Origin: Leptoclinus maculatus
Lineage: Eukaryota; Chordata; Actinopteri; Perciformes; Stichaeidae
Assembly (NCBI GenBank): GCA_032191485.1
Contig: JAVDOI010000134.1
Coordinates: 141,001-205,000, forward strand
DNA length: 64,000 nt
Direction of reading: 5' to 3'
Positions 1 through 12,009 of the stretch are shown here, piece by piece. The translations under genes and the position numbers were made by a program. A model generated the notes under the pieces. It searched no databases, was not told the origin of the DNA, and saw nothing but the letters and a program-made list of their open reading frames with translations. Each line of letters opens with the position of its first letter. Within the stretch, counting starts at the first letter, position 1.

Positions 1-545
1 GTAGTGAGCTTGATGAGGTGAGAGTGGCAGCCAGGTGCGCTGAATGAACTGATTAGGTGAGTGAGAGGTGGAAAGGACAGAGTAGTAGTGGCAGAGCTGT
101 GACAGAACCCCCCCCTCAAGGGACGGCTCCGGAAGTCCCAAAAACCAAAACGTCTGCCAAGGGCGGGCGGTGGGGGCCCGGAGGAGGGTTAGAACTCCTC
201 CGAGGCCGCCGAGTCAGAGTCCACCGCCGGGTGGGTGGAGGGGTTCCGGTGGCAGGGTTCCTTGGCCCTAGAGGACGGACCCTCATAGTCCGCACCGGGA
301 ACCTGCTGGGTGTTTCTGGCAGTCGTCTTGGTCCTCGACGGTTGTTCTGGGTGCTGCTGATGAAACCTTGCGATGAGTCGGGGGTCGCAGATGTTCCGAG
401 TCGGCACCCATTGCCTCTCCTCCGGACCATATCCTTCCCAGTCGACCAGGTATTGAAGCCCTCGCCCCCAGCGGCGGGAACGCAACAGACGATGAATGGT
501 GTAGACCGGACCTCCTCCTTGACCGCCTTTTATCTCACCCCGTAG
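1..545 (-). mobile_element. 3' end of a Ty3/gypsy (chromovirus-type) LTR retrotransposon
   Basis: Read on the minus strand, this segment runs from the end of a polyprotein frame (to about 189) through a short spacer to a G-rich run (plus-strand C run near 108-116). The G-rich run looks like a polypurine tract. It is followed by TGTCACAGCTCTGCC, a plausible LTR start carrying the usual TG. The LTR is cut off by the window edge at position 1. The upstream part of the element (gag, protease, RT, most of integrase) is absent: the frame stops at about 544, so only the tail remains. The LTR assignment is inferred from the layout; the chromodomain is clear. Confidence 0.6.
189..543 (-). pseudogene. 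Integrase C-terminal chromodomain fragment of a gypsy element
   Basis: The minus-strand frame encodes the C-terminal tail of a chromovirus polyprotein. The run YLVDWEGYGPEERQWVP, followed by a stretch ending FHQQHPEQP, is the chromodomain signature found at the end of fish gypsy integrases, where it is thought to steer integration to particular chromatin. A glycine-rich run followed by VYTIHRLLRSRR precedes it, as in related elements. A stop codon lies just upstream (about 543-545), and nothing recognisable as integrase core follows at higher coordinates, so this is a truncated relic. The track-style start at 485 is not a real start, because the frame extends above it. Confidence 0.75.
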
Positions 546-1556
<1,011 letters not shown>

Positions 1557-1610
1557 AACACTGACGTCTGTCCTGACAACACACCTAACCCCCTCGTGGG
1601 TCGGGGTCCT

Positions 1611-1739
1611 CTACAGCGTGGTGAGCTCCATGAGTGTCCCGGCGAAGACGGCGAGCGTCCCGATGATGCACACGGCCATGAACACACAGAGCAGGATGTG
1701 GTCCAGAACCATGGCCACGAACTTCCACTCCTCTGCTGC
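1611..1739 (-). CDS. chrna1: Terminal coding exon of nicotinic acetylcholine receptor alpha-1-like subunit (TM4 and C-terminus)
   Basis: On the minus strand a pyrimidine-rich tract (plus 1743-1780) ends in a CAG acceptor at 1742-1740. It is followed by 42 codons and TAG at 1613-1611. The peptide starts AAEEWKFVAMVLDHILL and continues through a hydrophobic stretch with CIIGTLAVFAG. This is the fourth transmembrane segment and extracellular C-tail of muscle-type AChR alpha subunits, and the WK(Y/F)VAMV(M/L)DHILL run is typical of alpha-1. The full protein is a ligand-gated cation channel subunit at the neuromuscular junction. The C-terminal five or so residues differ from the usual ending. Upstream exons should lie at higher coordinates on this strand, but I could not find them in the window. 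Confidence 0.75.
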   Translation of the reverse strand, partial: AAEEWKFVAMVLDHILLCVFMAVCIIGTLAVFAGTLMELTTL

Positions 1740-1799
1740 CTGAGACGAGACGAGGAAGGAAGAGAGAGAGAGACAGAGAGAGTCGTGTTTGAAGTGCTC

Positions 1800-3399
1800 T
1801 GACTAGGAGTGAACGTTATTTGGGTATTTAGTAAACGGTATGTGGTACTGATGTCATTTTACATCAGTTGTATGATGGGTTTGGCTGCTTTATGTGTTTA
1901 AAGTTTGCTTTACACACATGAGACTTGTTGTGTTTCTGGTCCCCATTTGTTGGTCTGGTTACCAAGGTACATGAAAAAAATCTTATAATTAATTACATTT
2001 GAATTAAATTTAATGGAAATGTAAAGGAATATTTTGACATTTGGGAAAATTAGCTTTTTGGCAGAGAGACGAGACGATTGATACGAGTCTCTGTGTCTGT
2101 ACAGTGAATGTGAGGCTGGAGACAGCAGCCGGTTAGCTTAGCTTAGCACAAAGACTGAAAACGGAGGTAAACAGCTAGCCTGGCTCCGCCCAAAGGCTCT
2201 CTTATTGACACGTTATGTCTTGTTTGTTTAATCCGAACAAGACATAACGTGTTAATATCTGAGAATTCCAGATGAGAACGGTTAGCATACAGCCCTCAAA
2301 TTGAAGAGTTACTGATTGCAATTTATTTCTGAATATTTGCAAGCATTTATCTATGATCAATACTTGTTGATAAAATATTAAGAAACTGGTCTGGTTCTGC
2401 AAGAAACGATGTCATATCCTCTATTGCATATTTAGGCCTGTAATTTCTCATACATCCTCACTCCTCTGACGCATGCTTACTCATAATCTCCTTGCTGTCA
2501 TTGTTTTTTTTAGTGCTGTCAATCGTGGTATCAGCTGGTCACATGTGATAGCACAGCGACACACCTACGTTGTTAGACATCATCCTGTCTGCTGTTAAAC
2601 GAGACTCTCTCAGACTTTAGTACGTTCATGTCAAACGATCTATTATGATGAAAAGTATTTACTTTCTCTTGATTTACTTACTGTAGTATACTTTGTACTA
2701 CAAGTGGACTATCGCATCACCTTTGTTCATGTAAACGCACCTCGTAGTTTTGTTGTAATATGACCCGGCAAATTAACATAATGCTAAAGTTACATCCTTT
2801 GCATGTTTGTAGGAATCTGAACTGAGCTGTAGGATCTTGTTTCATTTAGCTAGCGATGGCTGCTGCCTGTCTGTTGTCCTGTGAGCACGCTTTGATCAGA
2901 CAGAAATAGATGGGAGGGAAGGCGGGACAGAGCAGCCACTTGGAGCTGTCAATCATTGCCCACTTTAAACTCCCAATTTACGCAGGATACCGAACCACCG
3001 GTGCACAATACAAGGTGCTGAGACTCTTTTGTGTTTGCTGACACGTTCCAGCTGGAAAGTGACAGAAGTGTGGAGATTATTTCTGGTTGTATTTGAGTCC
3101 ATGATGATATTGTGGGCTGGAAATAAGCTTTTGACCAAATGTCTTGTGACAGTCTGTTGAGGAGAGTTAATCGATCCTCTGCTGTTAGAATGCATTTGAG
3201 CAGAAGAAAACAGAATAGGTTGCCACTTACCCTCAAATTGAATCTGTTCACTTTCCCCTTGAAGTTGTGTCATCTCCTAATCGGGCATGAATTGTTGTTG
3301 AATGGGTATGTTTGGCTAGAAATAACTAGTTACTTCTGGCTGCAGTCTTGTCTATTAAGATTATTGTCAGTGAATTAATTCATTCTTCCTATTCTATTG
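1800..3399. other. Gene-free stretch; no feature supported
   Basis: AT-rich sequence with scattered short open frames on both strands, none resembling a protein family. I looked for further chrna1-type exons (ligand-binding loop, TM1-TM3) on the minus strand and saw none. Confidence 0.4.
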
Positions 3400-4110
3400 T
3401 CCCTCCCAACCTCCCTGTCTGTCTTTCTCCCTCCCAACCTCCCTGTCTGTCTCCCTGTCTCCCTCCCTCCCTGTCTACCTCCCTCCCTCCCTGTCTTTCT
3501 CCCTCCCTCCCTCCCTCCCTCCCTCCCTCCCCTGTCTTTCTCCTTCCCTCCCTCCCTCCCTGTCTCCCTGTCTGTCTCCCTCCCTGTCTCCCTCCCTGTC
3601 TGTCTCCCTGTCTGTCTCCCTTCCTCCCTCCCTCCCTGTCTTTCTCCCTCCCTCCCTGTCTGTCTCCCTCCCTCCCTGTATCCCCGTCTCCCTGTCCCCC
3701 TGTCTCCCTCCCTGTCCCTCTGTCTGTCTGTCTCCCTCCATCCCTCCCTCCGTCTCCCTCCCTCCCTCCCTGTATCCCCGTCTCCCTCCCTCTCTCCCTC
3801 CCTCCCTCCCTGTCTGTCTGTCTCCCTCCCTGTCTGTCTCCCTTCCTCCCTCCCTCCCTTTATCCCTCCCTGTCTCCCTGTCTCCCTCCCTCCCCTGTCT
3901 TTCTCCCTCCCTCCCTGTCTCCCTGTCTCCCTCCCTGTCTGTCTGTCTCCCTCCCTGTCTCCCTCCCTGTCTGTCTCCCTCCCTCCCTGTCTCCCTGTCT
4001 CCCTCCCTGTCTGTTTGTCTGTCTCCCTCCCTGTCTCCCTCCCTCCCTGTCTCCCTCCCTCCCTGTCTCCCTCCCTCCCTCCCTCCCTCTCTCCCTCCCT
4101 CCCTCCCACA
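3400..4110. repeat. About 700-bp CCCT/CTGT-type pyrimidine-rich satellite tract
   Basis: A degenerate mixture of CTCC, CCCT and CTGTCT units runs for about 700 bp with almost no A on the plus strand. It ends directly in CCCACAG, the 3' splice acceptor of the coding exon at 4112. Such a strand-asymmetric tract could form triplex (H-DNA). The proline/serine/leucine-rich and Arg/Gly/Glu-rich translations of it are repeat artefacts. Confidence 0.9.
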
Positions 4111-4111
4111 G

Positions 4112-4380
4112 AAGGTGCAGAAAGAGAGCCAGTGTGATCCTGTCGACAGAGGACCAGAGTAACTTCCAGATCACTCCGATGAAGATCAAAGTGAGGCTCC
4201 GTTTCATTGAGAATTTCAAAGCGACGGCGACGGAGGATTTCCGGTGCTAAACGCTTTCTCTCCGGTTTGTGTGATCGGGTGTGAAAAGGAGCCATTGGTG
4301 TGAAATGCGGCCTTTTGTTGGCTTACAAGGAGGAATGACACGTGGTACTACAAGAACTTCAAAGAGTTTGTAGGAGACAA
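4112..4380 (+). CDS. Two coding exons of an unidentified gene (exons 4112-4243 and 4330-4380)
   Basis: Family not recognised. Exon one follows CCCACAG and reads RCRKRASVILSTEDQSNFQI, then TPMKIK. If it continues to a GTGCTA donor at 4244, the phase (2) matches the next exon, which follows a TTACAAG acceptor. That exon encodes RNDTWYYKNFKEFVGD and ends at a strong GTAAGG donor. A better-looking GTGAGG donor at 4191 would leave the second exon with an in-frame stop, so the longer exon is preferred. Phase continues into the exon at 8520. Peptide composition looks genuinely coding. No start, stop or flanking domain is visible, so this is the middle of a gene or a stranded remnant. Confidence 0.5.
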
Positions 4381-4479
4381 GTAAGGATCCCTTTACAGCC
4401 GGCTGAATCTTACTTTTCATGATATTTCAGAGGACAGCTGTGATGAGCAGAAACATGCTGCCAAATGAATTACATGCAG

Positions 4480-7400
4480 GACAATCTAAGAAGACGATAC
4501 TGGTTCAGTATAGTTAGTCTGTGTGAGTTATGAGTTATGCTTAGGAGGGCCGGCATTCATCCCACTTTGGATGGAGCAGATCTCATTTCTGCAAATCTGA
4601 CCCAGTTTCTTTGTGGATCTAGTCCATGACAACCCAGGGTTCAGACCAGGAAGCAGAGTTATAGTCTTACACACTTCTCTGAGCTTCCATTAGAGCAGCT
4701 ACTTACCCAAAACCATATGGAGACTGTGTCTGCCCCACGGCCACTTAAATTAATTAAATCAAAAGTAAACAGTCGAGGAGTTATATTAAATAATCTAATC
4801 CAAGTTAAAACTAACGCAACAGTGCAACAAAATAGGATAATTAAATGTGGACTTAAATATCAGATCTTTGTCATCTAAAGCTGTATTAGTAAATGAGTTA
4901 ATATTAGATAATCATATTCATTTATTTTGTCTTACTGAAACCTGGCTGTGTAATGAAGAATATGTCAGCCTAAATGAATCAACTCCTCCAAGTCATATTA
5001 ATACTCATATTCCTCGAGGCTCCGGCCGAGGAGGTGGAGTAGCAGCCATCTTTGACTCAAGCCTATTATTGAACCCTAAACCTAAACTAGACTATAACTC
5101 ATTTGAAGGCCTGGTTCTTAGTCTTTCACACCCAACGTGGAAAACAATACAGCCAGTTATATTTGTTATAGTGTACCGGGCCCCAGGTCCGTATTCTGAA
5201 TTTCTATCAGAGTTTTCTCAGTTTCTGTCAAGCCTGGTCCTTAAAACAGATAAAGTAATTATTGTAGGTGACTTTAATATTCATGTGGATGTTGAGAATG
5301 ATAGCCTTAGTACTGCGTTTATCTCATTATTAGATTCGATTGGTTTCTGTCAGAGTGTACAGAAACCCACTCACTGTTTTAACCCTCGACCTGGTTCTGA
5401 CTTATGGCATCTCAATAGAAGATTTAATAGTCTTTGCACAGAACCCTCTCTTGTCGGACCATTATCTAATAACTTTTGAATTCCTACTAACGGAGTGTGC
5501 GCCATTAAGCAAGAGTTACTACACTAGATGTCTATCTGATGGTGCTGTAGCTCAGTTTAAAGAAGCGATTCCATCTTTATTCAACTCAATACCATGCTTT
5601 GATATAACAGAGGACTCCTGTGATAACTTTAGTCCGACCCAGATTGATCATCTTGTCGATAGTGCTACAAGCTCACTGAGAAGGACACTAGACTCTATTG
5701 CTCCTCTAAAAAAGAAGGTAGTAAAACAAAGGAGGTTCGCTCCATGGTATAACCCTCAAACCCGTAAATTAAAGCAGACATCGCGAAAACTTGAAAGAAC
5801 ATGGCGTTCCACTAACTTGGAAGAATCTCGGTTAGTCTGGCGAGACAGTCTTAAGATATATAAGAAGGTCCTCCGTAATGCCAGAGCAGCCTATTACTCA
5901 TCGTTAATAGAGAAAAATAAGAACAACTCCAGGTTTCTCTTCAGCACTGTAGCCAGGCTGACAGAGAGTCACAGCTCTGTTGAGCCGCGTATTCCTATAG
6001 ACCTCAGTAGTAATGACTTCATGAACTTCTTTAATGATAAGATCATACCTATTAGAGAGAGCATTAACAATGTACTGCCCTCGACTAGTACCGATCTTTC
6101 CTCAAATAGGGTACCCTTAGAAACAGCTGCAAACCATGATATATGTTTAGATGGCTTTACTCCCATCGATCTTGATAAATTAACTTCAACAATCTCTAAG
6201 TCTAAACCCTCTACCTGTCTCTTAGACCCTATACCGACTAGACTGCTTAAAGAAGTGCTACCATTAATTAGCACGTCTCTACTAGATATGATCAACCTGT
6301 CTCTACTAACAGGCCATGTACCACAGTCCTTCAAAGTAGCTGTAATTAAACCTCTTCTTAAGAAGCCCACTCTCGACCCAGAGGTGTTGGCTAACTATAG
6401 GCCGATCTCCAACCTTCCATTCCTCTCTAAGATCCTTGAGAAAGCAGTAGCTAATCAGTTGTGTGACTTTCTACATAACAATAGTTTATTTGAGGATTTT
6501 CAGTCAGGATTTAGAAAGCATCATAGCACAGAGACAGCTCTGGTAAAAATTACTAATGACCTTCTAATTGCATCAGACAAAGGACTTGTCTCTGTTCTTG
6601 TCTTGTTAGACCTTAGTGCTGCGTTCAACACCATAAACCATTACATCCTGTTACAGAGACTTGAACATTATATCGGCATCAAAGGAACCGCACTGAACTG
6701 GTTTAAGTCCTATTTATCGGATCGATCTCAGTTTGTATATGTAAACGATGAAGCCTCGATGAGGACCAACGTTAGTTATGGAGTTCCACAAGGTTCTGTG
6801 CTTGGACCAATTCTGTTCACCTTATATATGCTTCCTTTAGGTAATATTATCAGAGAACATTCTATAAAGTTTCATTGTTATGCAGATGATACTCAATTAT
6901 ATATATCAATTAAACCAGATGAAACAAACCAGCTCACTAAACTACAAGCATGTCTTAAGGACATAAAAACCTGGATGACCTGCAACTTCCTGATGTTAAA
7001 CTCAGACAAAACTGAAGTTATTCTACTAGGCCCAGAACACCTCCGAAATCAGTTATCTAATGACATAGTTTCTCTAGATGGCATTGCGCTGGCATCCAGC
7101 TGCACCATAAAGAATCTTGGAGTCATTTTTGATCAGGATTTGTCTTTTAATTCTCAGATAAAACAAATTTCTGGGACTGCCTTTTTTCACCTACGTAATA
7201 TTTAAAAAATCAGGCACATCTTGTCTCATAGCGATGCAGAGAAATTAGTTCATGCATTTGTTACCTCTAGACTAGATTACTGCAATTCCTTATTTTCAGG
7301 TTGCTCTAATAAATCTCTTAAATCTCTCCAGCTGATTCAGAATGCTGCAGCTCGTGTACTAACAAGAACTAAGAAAAGAGATCATATTAGTCCTGTATTA

Positions 7401-8437
7401 GCTTCTCTGCACTGGCTCCCCGTAAAATCTAGAATAGAATTAAAAATTCTTTTACTTACCTACAAAGCCCGAACTGGTCGGGCACCATCATATCTTAAAG
7501 AGCTTATAGTACCATATTATCCTACTAGAGAGCTGCGCTCCTCTAATTCAGGGTTACTTGTAGTTCCTAGAGTCTTAAAGAGTAGGATGGGAGCCAGAGC
7601 CTTCAGTTACCAAGCTCCTCTTTTGTGGAACAAGCTTCCCGTTTCAGTCCGGGGGGCAGACACACTCACCACATTTAAGAGTAAGTTTAAGACTTTCCTT
7701 TTTGATAGTGCTTATAGTTAGGGCTGGCTCAGGTCTGCCTTGGACCAGCCCTTAGACAAACTGGTATAGGCGTAGACTACAGGGGGACTTCCTAGGATAC
7801 ACCGAGCTCCTCTCTCCTCTTCTTCATCTCTGTCTGTATGAATTGATGTCCCATTAATGCTCACTACTAACTCTACTTCTTCCCCGGAGTCTTTGTGCTT
7901 TCTCTCCTCACAGGTTTCCATGTATCGTGGTGTCATGTGGACCCTGGTCCTTCCTCCCGCCTTAACCCTGCTGACTCCCACTAATAAATAACACTCTTAT
8001 TATTACTTACATTACTATTTCATATTACCGGTACCATTAATGCACATTATTGACCAGCTTCTTCACCAGAGTATCTGTGCTTTATCGCCTCACAGGTACC
8101 TCTGGATCCGGGTTGTACCTGGACCTGGTCTTTCCACCTGCCGTAGTTCTGTCATACATTGAATGTGTTGAAATTACATTGCATGTGTTGTAAATTTGTT
8201 ATGCTGTTCAACACTTGACATCTATTGCACTTCTGTCCATCCTGATAGAGGATCCCTCCTCTGTTGCTCTCCCTAAGGTCTCTTCCTCTTTTCTCCCCGT
8301 TAAAGGTTTTTTTTGGGGGAGTTTTTCCTGTTCCGATGTGAGGGTTCCGGGACAAGATGATGTCATGTGTACATATTGTAAAGCCCTCTGAGGCAAATTT
8401 GTGATTTTGGGCTATACAAAATAAATTGAATTGAATT
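4480..8437 (+). mobile_element. L2-clade non-LTR retrotransposon (LINE), nearly full coding region, decayed
   Basis: An apurinic-endonuclease domain and then a reverse transcriptase domain are followed by a 3' tail ending in TTGAATTGAATT (8427-8437). The last part (AAGCCCTCTGAGGCAAATTT at about 8381-8400, then a GGGCTATACAAA-type motif) is the characteristic 3' end of fish L2/Maui-type elements, which end in short tandem repeats rather than poly-A. The 5' boundary is vague; related coding sequence is visible from about 4540. It sits in the same orientation as the host exons, inside their intron. Confidence 0.85.
4540..7721 (+). pseudogene. L2 LINE ORF2 (endonuclease and reverse transcriptase), frameshifted
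   Basis: The endonuclease part (4847-5400) shows LFCLTETWL and VIIVGDFNIHVDV, the metal-binding and catalytic blocks of AP-like endonucleases. The RT part (5400-7205) shows ANYRPISNLPFLSKILEKA, the motif A block LLDLSAAFNTINH, the GVPQGSVLGPILF block and the YADDTQLYIS catalytic box. At least three lesions are visible: a frameshift just before 4847 (the frame breaks after IIKCGL), another near 5396-5400 and an in-frame TAA at 7203-7205. After the TAA, the C-terminal domain resumes at 7206 and ends at 7721. In motif A the usual second Asp (AAFD) is Asn. The copy cannot make an intact protein. Confidence 0.85.
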
Positions 8438-8519
8438 ATGGCACCCCTCAGCAGTGTGGGGGTCTGCCTTAGTGGTTCATGTGAATGGCTGACACACCAT
8501 TCTGTCACCTGACCTGCAG

Positions 8520-8625
8520 TGTGAAGATTCCAACACAGTCAGAGGACGAGCCGATCGGCTGCTTTGAGCTTGAGGATGACTGGAACGATGTGGAGATCAA
8601 GCTGCAGCAGTGTCGCGTTGCAAAG
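8520..8625 (+). CDS. Third exon of the same unidentified gene
   Basis: The exon follows ACCTGCAG and its first base completes the codon left by the 4380 donor. It then reads VKIPTQSEDEPIGCF, ELEDDWNDVEIKLQQ and CRVAK, ending phase 0 at a GGTACA-type donor at 8626. It is acidic and free of low complexity, so it looks like real protein sequence. The family was not recognised. No further exon was found before the transposon block starting at 8834. Between this exon and the one at 4330-4380 lies a LINE that stretches the intron to about 4.1 kb. Confidence 0.5.
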
Positions 8626-9729
8626 GTACACACTGCATCCAGGACACACTTTGTCTTTCTTCCTCACATTTCAACCTCATCATTTAATTCTGTAACACTG
8701 TTTTTTGTTACTTCAACATTTTGTTATTTAGTAGTATTCAGGGCTTCCAAAATGCACTAAAAAGAGAACAGGTATGGCTACATACTAAAGTAGGCTAAAT
8801 GAAGGCCATCATTTTCAATTTGCTGTCATTGTCTTGTAACGCGCGGTGCCGCCGCACGTGTTAATAAATAAATAAATAAAGAGAGGCCTCCTGTTGGAAA
8901 CGAACAGAAGTGAACGAGCGATCTCTCAGAAGTGTATACGGCGACTGAGAGGACCTCGCCGGCGACGGGCAGACCCGAGCTGCCGCCGGGGTGACCACGG
9001 ATCCACCAGACTCGTGTCTCGATGTCCGGTCGTCCCCCTGTGAGTGCCCCTAGTGCATACAAGGACTGCGAGAAGGGGGAGAGATGCGGAGGACCAGTTC
9101 TCTCTCTATATGACTCACTCACCTGGCCTTAAGGAGAGTGCCTGAAAAGGAGACAGTGTTGCTCCTGAGCATTCCCCCGAATTTGCCTCGATAGCCTCCG
9201 CTTAAGAGAGACCTATACAGGTAGCCAATCTTACCAAATAGTAATAAATCACCAACAGAATAGCAACCAGTATCGCGCTTGCTGTATTGTCTCGATCGCA
9301 AAACATTGAGTTACTTTTTAGGTTAGTCTTTTGCTCGAATAGCCGTCGGATTTAACGTCTTTATTAATTTTTTATAAGTTCTAAATATTTGTATTACCCC
9401 TGCCCAGAGCCCAACAGATATAAAGCTCTTTTCAAACTTTTGCTTGAAGCGGGGCTTTCCCCGGTCTTCTCTTAACTATAGAAACGGATGTTAGTATATG
9501 TAGGTGTGTGTGCAGTAGTTGCATCAGTCGTGTGCCGTGCTGGAAGTCCTTCAACTTACCACAGGGGCTGGGTGATCTCCCCCCCGGAGGAGACCCCTTC
9601 TGTCCGGTCTTCCCAGAAGAGAGGTTGAAAAAGGAGTCGGCCGAAAAAGTTCAATTATCAGTTATTTTATTTTTGTCCAATTCAAAGTAAATCTTTTTGT
9701 TCCAATACAAAGGAAAAATGATCAATTAA

Positions 9730-11061
9730 CCTTCTGGGCCCGAGCGACGACCAATTGGTCGTTCAGTGGGCCGAACAGAACCGAGCCGGTACCGAAGAAA
9801 GCTATTTTCGGTAGCAAATATAATATTTCCACAACCATGTAGCATAACGTTTGAACGAAGAATTTCTCATGAACCGAAGCATGTGTAACACTTTACACAC
9901 TCAAAACACAATAAAACACGATCTACGACAACATTCCTAGCCTCGTGCTAAATATCGTCACTTTTTCGCGTTCATTTGGCCGAGATACGCATCAGAAATA
10001 GTCCCTCAAAAGACGCTAATCAACCGGCCGGCCTAAAGCTGTGTAGTTAGCAGCCGTAGCATTCAAGCACGCTTCGAACCTACAACTCCAATTCCCTCTC
10101 CGGGAAACCCTTCAAAGTTGACCGGGGGGACAGCAGCCCCCAGCAACGATAACTCAGCCAAATAATTATGGGATGGTACTCACAGTTTTGAAGCAAAATC
10201 ATCAAACAGTGTCCTTATACTCCATTTTGACCGCTGAAACGGCTCCTACTGTCCATTTCCGTTGTAAAAAACGTTGTGAAACAAAGGAAGGGGGGTCAAA
10301 CACGCGAGGCGAGGCAGTCTCGGCTATTTATGCGCCGGCTCTTCGGCTTAGATCGGATTTTTTCGGAAAACTAAAGACTTCCTGGTAAATCTGTTAACGC
10401 CATTCGATTGGCCACATCCAGCCACGTGCACAGAGCGAAAAAAAACGAAAATCGACCAATCAGGGGCTCTACAACGGCCCAATACACACCAGCTATTGCG
10501 CAATCCTCCCGTAGCTCGCCGGCCTGGAGAGCTTTGGAGACGGTTCCAGCTCTCCAAAATGATTTCTAACTGCTGTATGTGATGGATTGTGCATGTAGGA
10601 AGGAAGTTAAATATATAGTTATTTAGCTTCTAAAAGTACAATGGAACAGCTGGAGAGGCTGTTTCTCACATGACGACCTCTCGTGACCTCTCGTACACGT
10701 TTATGTCTCTTGCTCTGGCCTACTTCACTCTATTCACTCCAATTCTTTTGTGGGTGACTACTGCCATCATTTGCTATGATGGTGGGTGGGTTTTAGGCTT
10801 TCCTCTGCCTAATTTAATATAGTATTATGAATAATAGTGCTTTCTCACCATACGAATTTGACATAGGGCTGTGTTCCATCTTCAGCAGCCATTAACCAGT
10901 AACATATAGAACCTATTTACTCAAATCATATGAGCAAACCCTTCTTAGTGTTAATAATTCTTTGCAATGGTTCAAATAGACCTTGTAGTTGGAGTGTAGG
11001 GCCCTTTGAGTATGTGTAAAATATTTTCGAAAATTAGTCCAAAAATTGTCTAGGGCCCGAC
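9730..11061. mobile_element. TTAA-flanked non-autonomous DNA transposon (piggyBac/Kolobok-like) inserted in copy A
   Basis: The segment is absent from the otherwise matching copy B. It is bounded by TTAA at 9726-9729 and 11062-11065. Its left end starts CCTTCTGGGCCCGA, and its right end reads GTCGGGCCC on the opposite strand. The right end also matches the start of 27439-27580, where the terminus is TTAACCTTCTGG, so both ends of the family probably carry CCTTCTGG. An inner part recurs at 63080-63170. It has no transposase. A GC-richer stretch near 10280-10540 (CCAAT-like ATTGG and ACCAATCAG motifs) may be a promoter remnant of an autonomous parent. TTAA targets are the hallmark of piggyBac and Kolobok elements. 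Confidence 0.65.
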
Positions 11062-11629
11062 TTAAAGAACAAAATCGAAAAAGAATTTAAAAACCCTGAA
11101 CTCAGTGAGCAAGCTATTTTCAAAAGTCCGGAGATTCTAAGAAATCAGTTTTAACCCCACGCCGGTAAAGACCTGGTGGACTTCTCCCTCAATCACGCCC
11201 CGATCTTCTAAAACCGAGAATATTTATACTCTAGATCTACCGGGGGTGTTTTCACCCCCACCCTTCGGTGCCTCTCTTGGGAGGCCTCACATGGGCATGG
11301 TAACCCCCGTAAGTTTAGTCATACATTGATAGACCTGTTGTTGGTTACCCCAAAGACCTCTACTGATACTCAATGACATAGGAACACGCCATGCTCACTG
11401 GTTAATAATTATACTCTGACCCAGATACCTCCTCGTAAGATTTCAACAGGTTACAGGGATAAATGGTAATACATCAAACAATAGAAAAAAAATTCAACAC
11501 ATAATACACCATTGTGCCCAGCGTATGATTAATAACTGAGTATACTCATATATACGTACTCTTCTGCATTAAAGCGTCCATGTCCTTACGGGACAAGAAT
11601 ACGGACGCGGCTCAAGGCCTTAACAAAAG

Positions 11630-11840
11630 TTAAAGGTAACTTACATAAAAAGTCAAAAATTAAAAGTGTGTGTGTTAAGGCTAAGCCTAAAAGTGTGTGT
11701 GTTAAGGCTAAGCCTAAAGTTAAAGGTAACTTACATAAAAAGTAACAAATTAAAAGTGTGTGTATGAAGGCAAAGCCTAAAAGTTAAAGGTAATTTACAT
11801 AAAAAGTAAAAAATTAAAAGTGTGTGTGTGAAGGCATGTG
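11630..11840. repeat. Imperfect tandem repeat inside copy A
   Basis: Units built from AAGTTAAAGGTAACTTACAT, AAAAAGT and a TAAAAGTGTGTGTGTTAAGG-type block recur about three times. The corresponding array in copy B (21475-21620) has fewer units, so copy number changed after the copies separated. Confidence 0.8.
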
Positions 11841-12009
11841 CAGTGACGCATGGCCAAGGGCTATGACCTGGCAGACATTAGTCCGGCGGCAGGCACCAAG
11901 GCCTGTGAGAAGGGTTAGGAAGGTTTAGGTCCGAGACTGTGTAAACATAATCCCCGGAGCATATCCCCCTGAACTGTCACCTAGACAGTACCTGTCCTAG
12001 GAAAGTCCG

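Noticed and set aside
3348..4295. Long Pro/Ser/Leu-rich and Arg/Gly/Glu-rich open frames on both strands
   Set aside because: They are translations of the CCCT/CTGT satellite; only the last part (4112-4243) has coding character.
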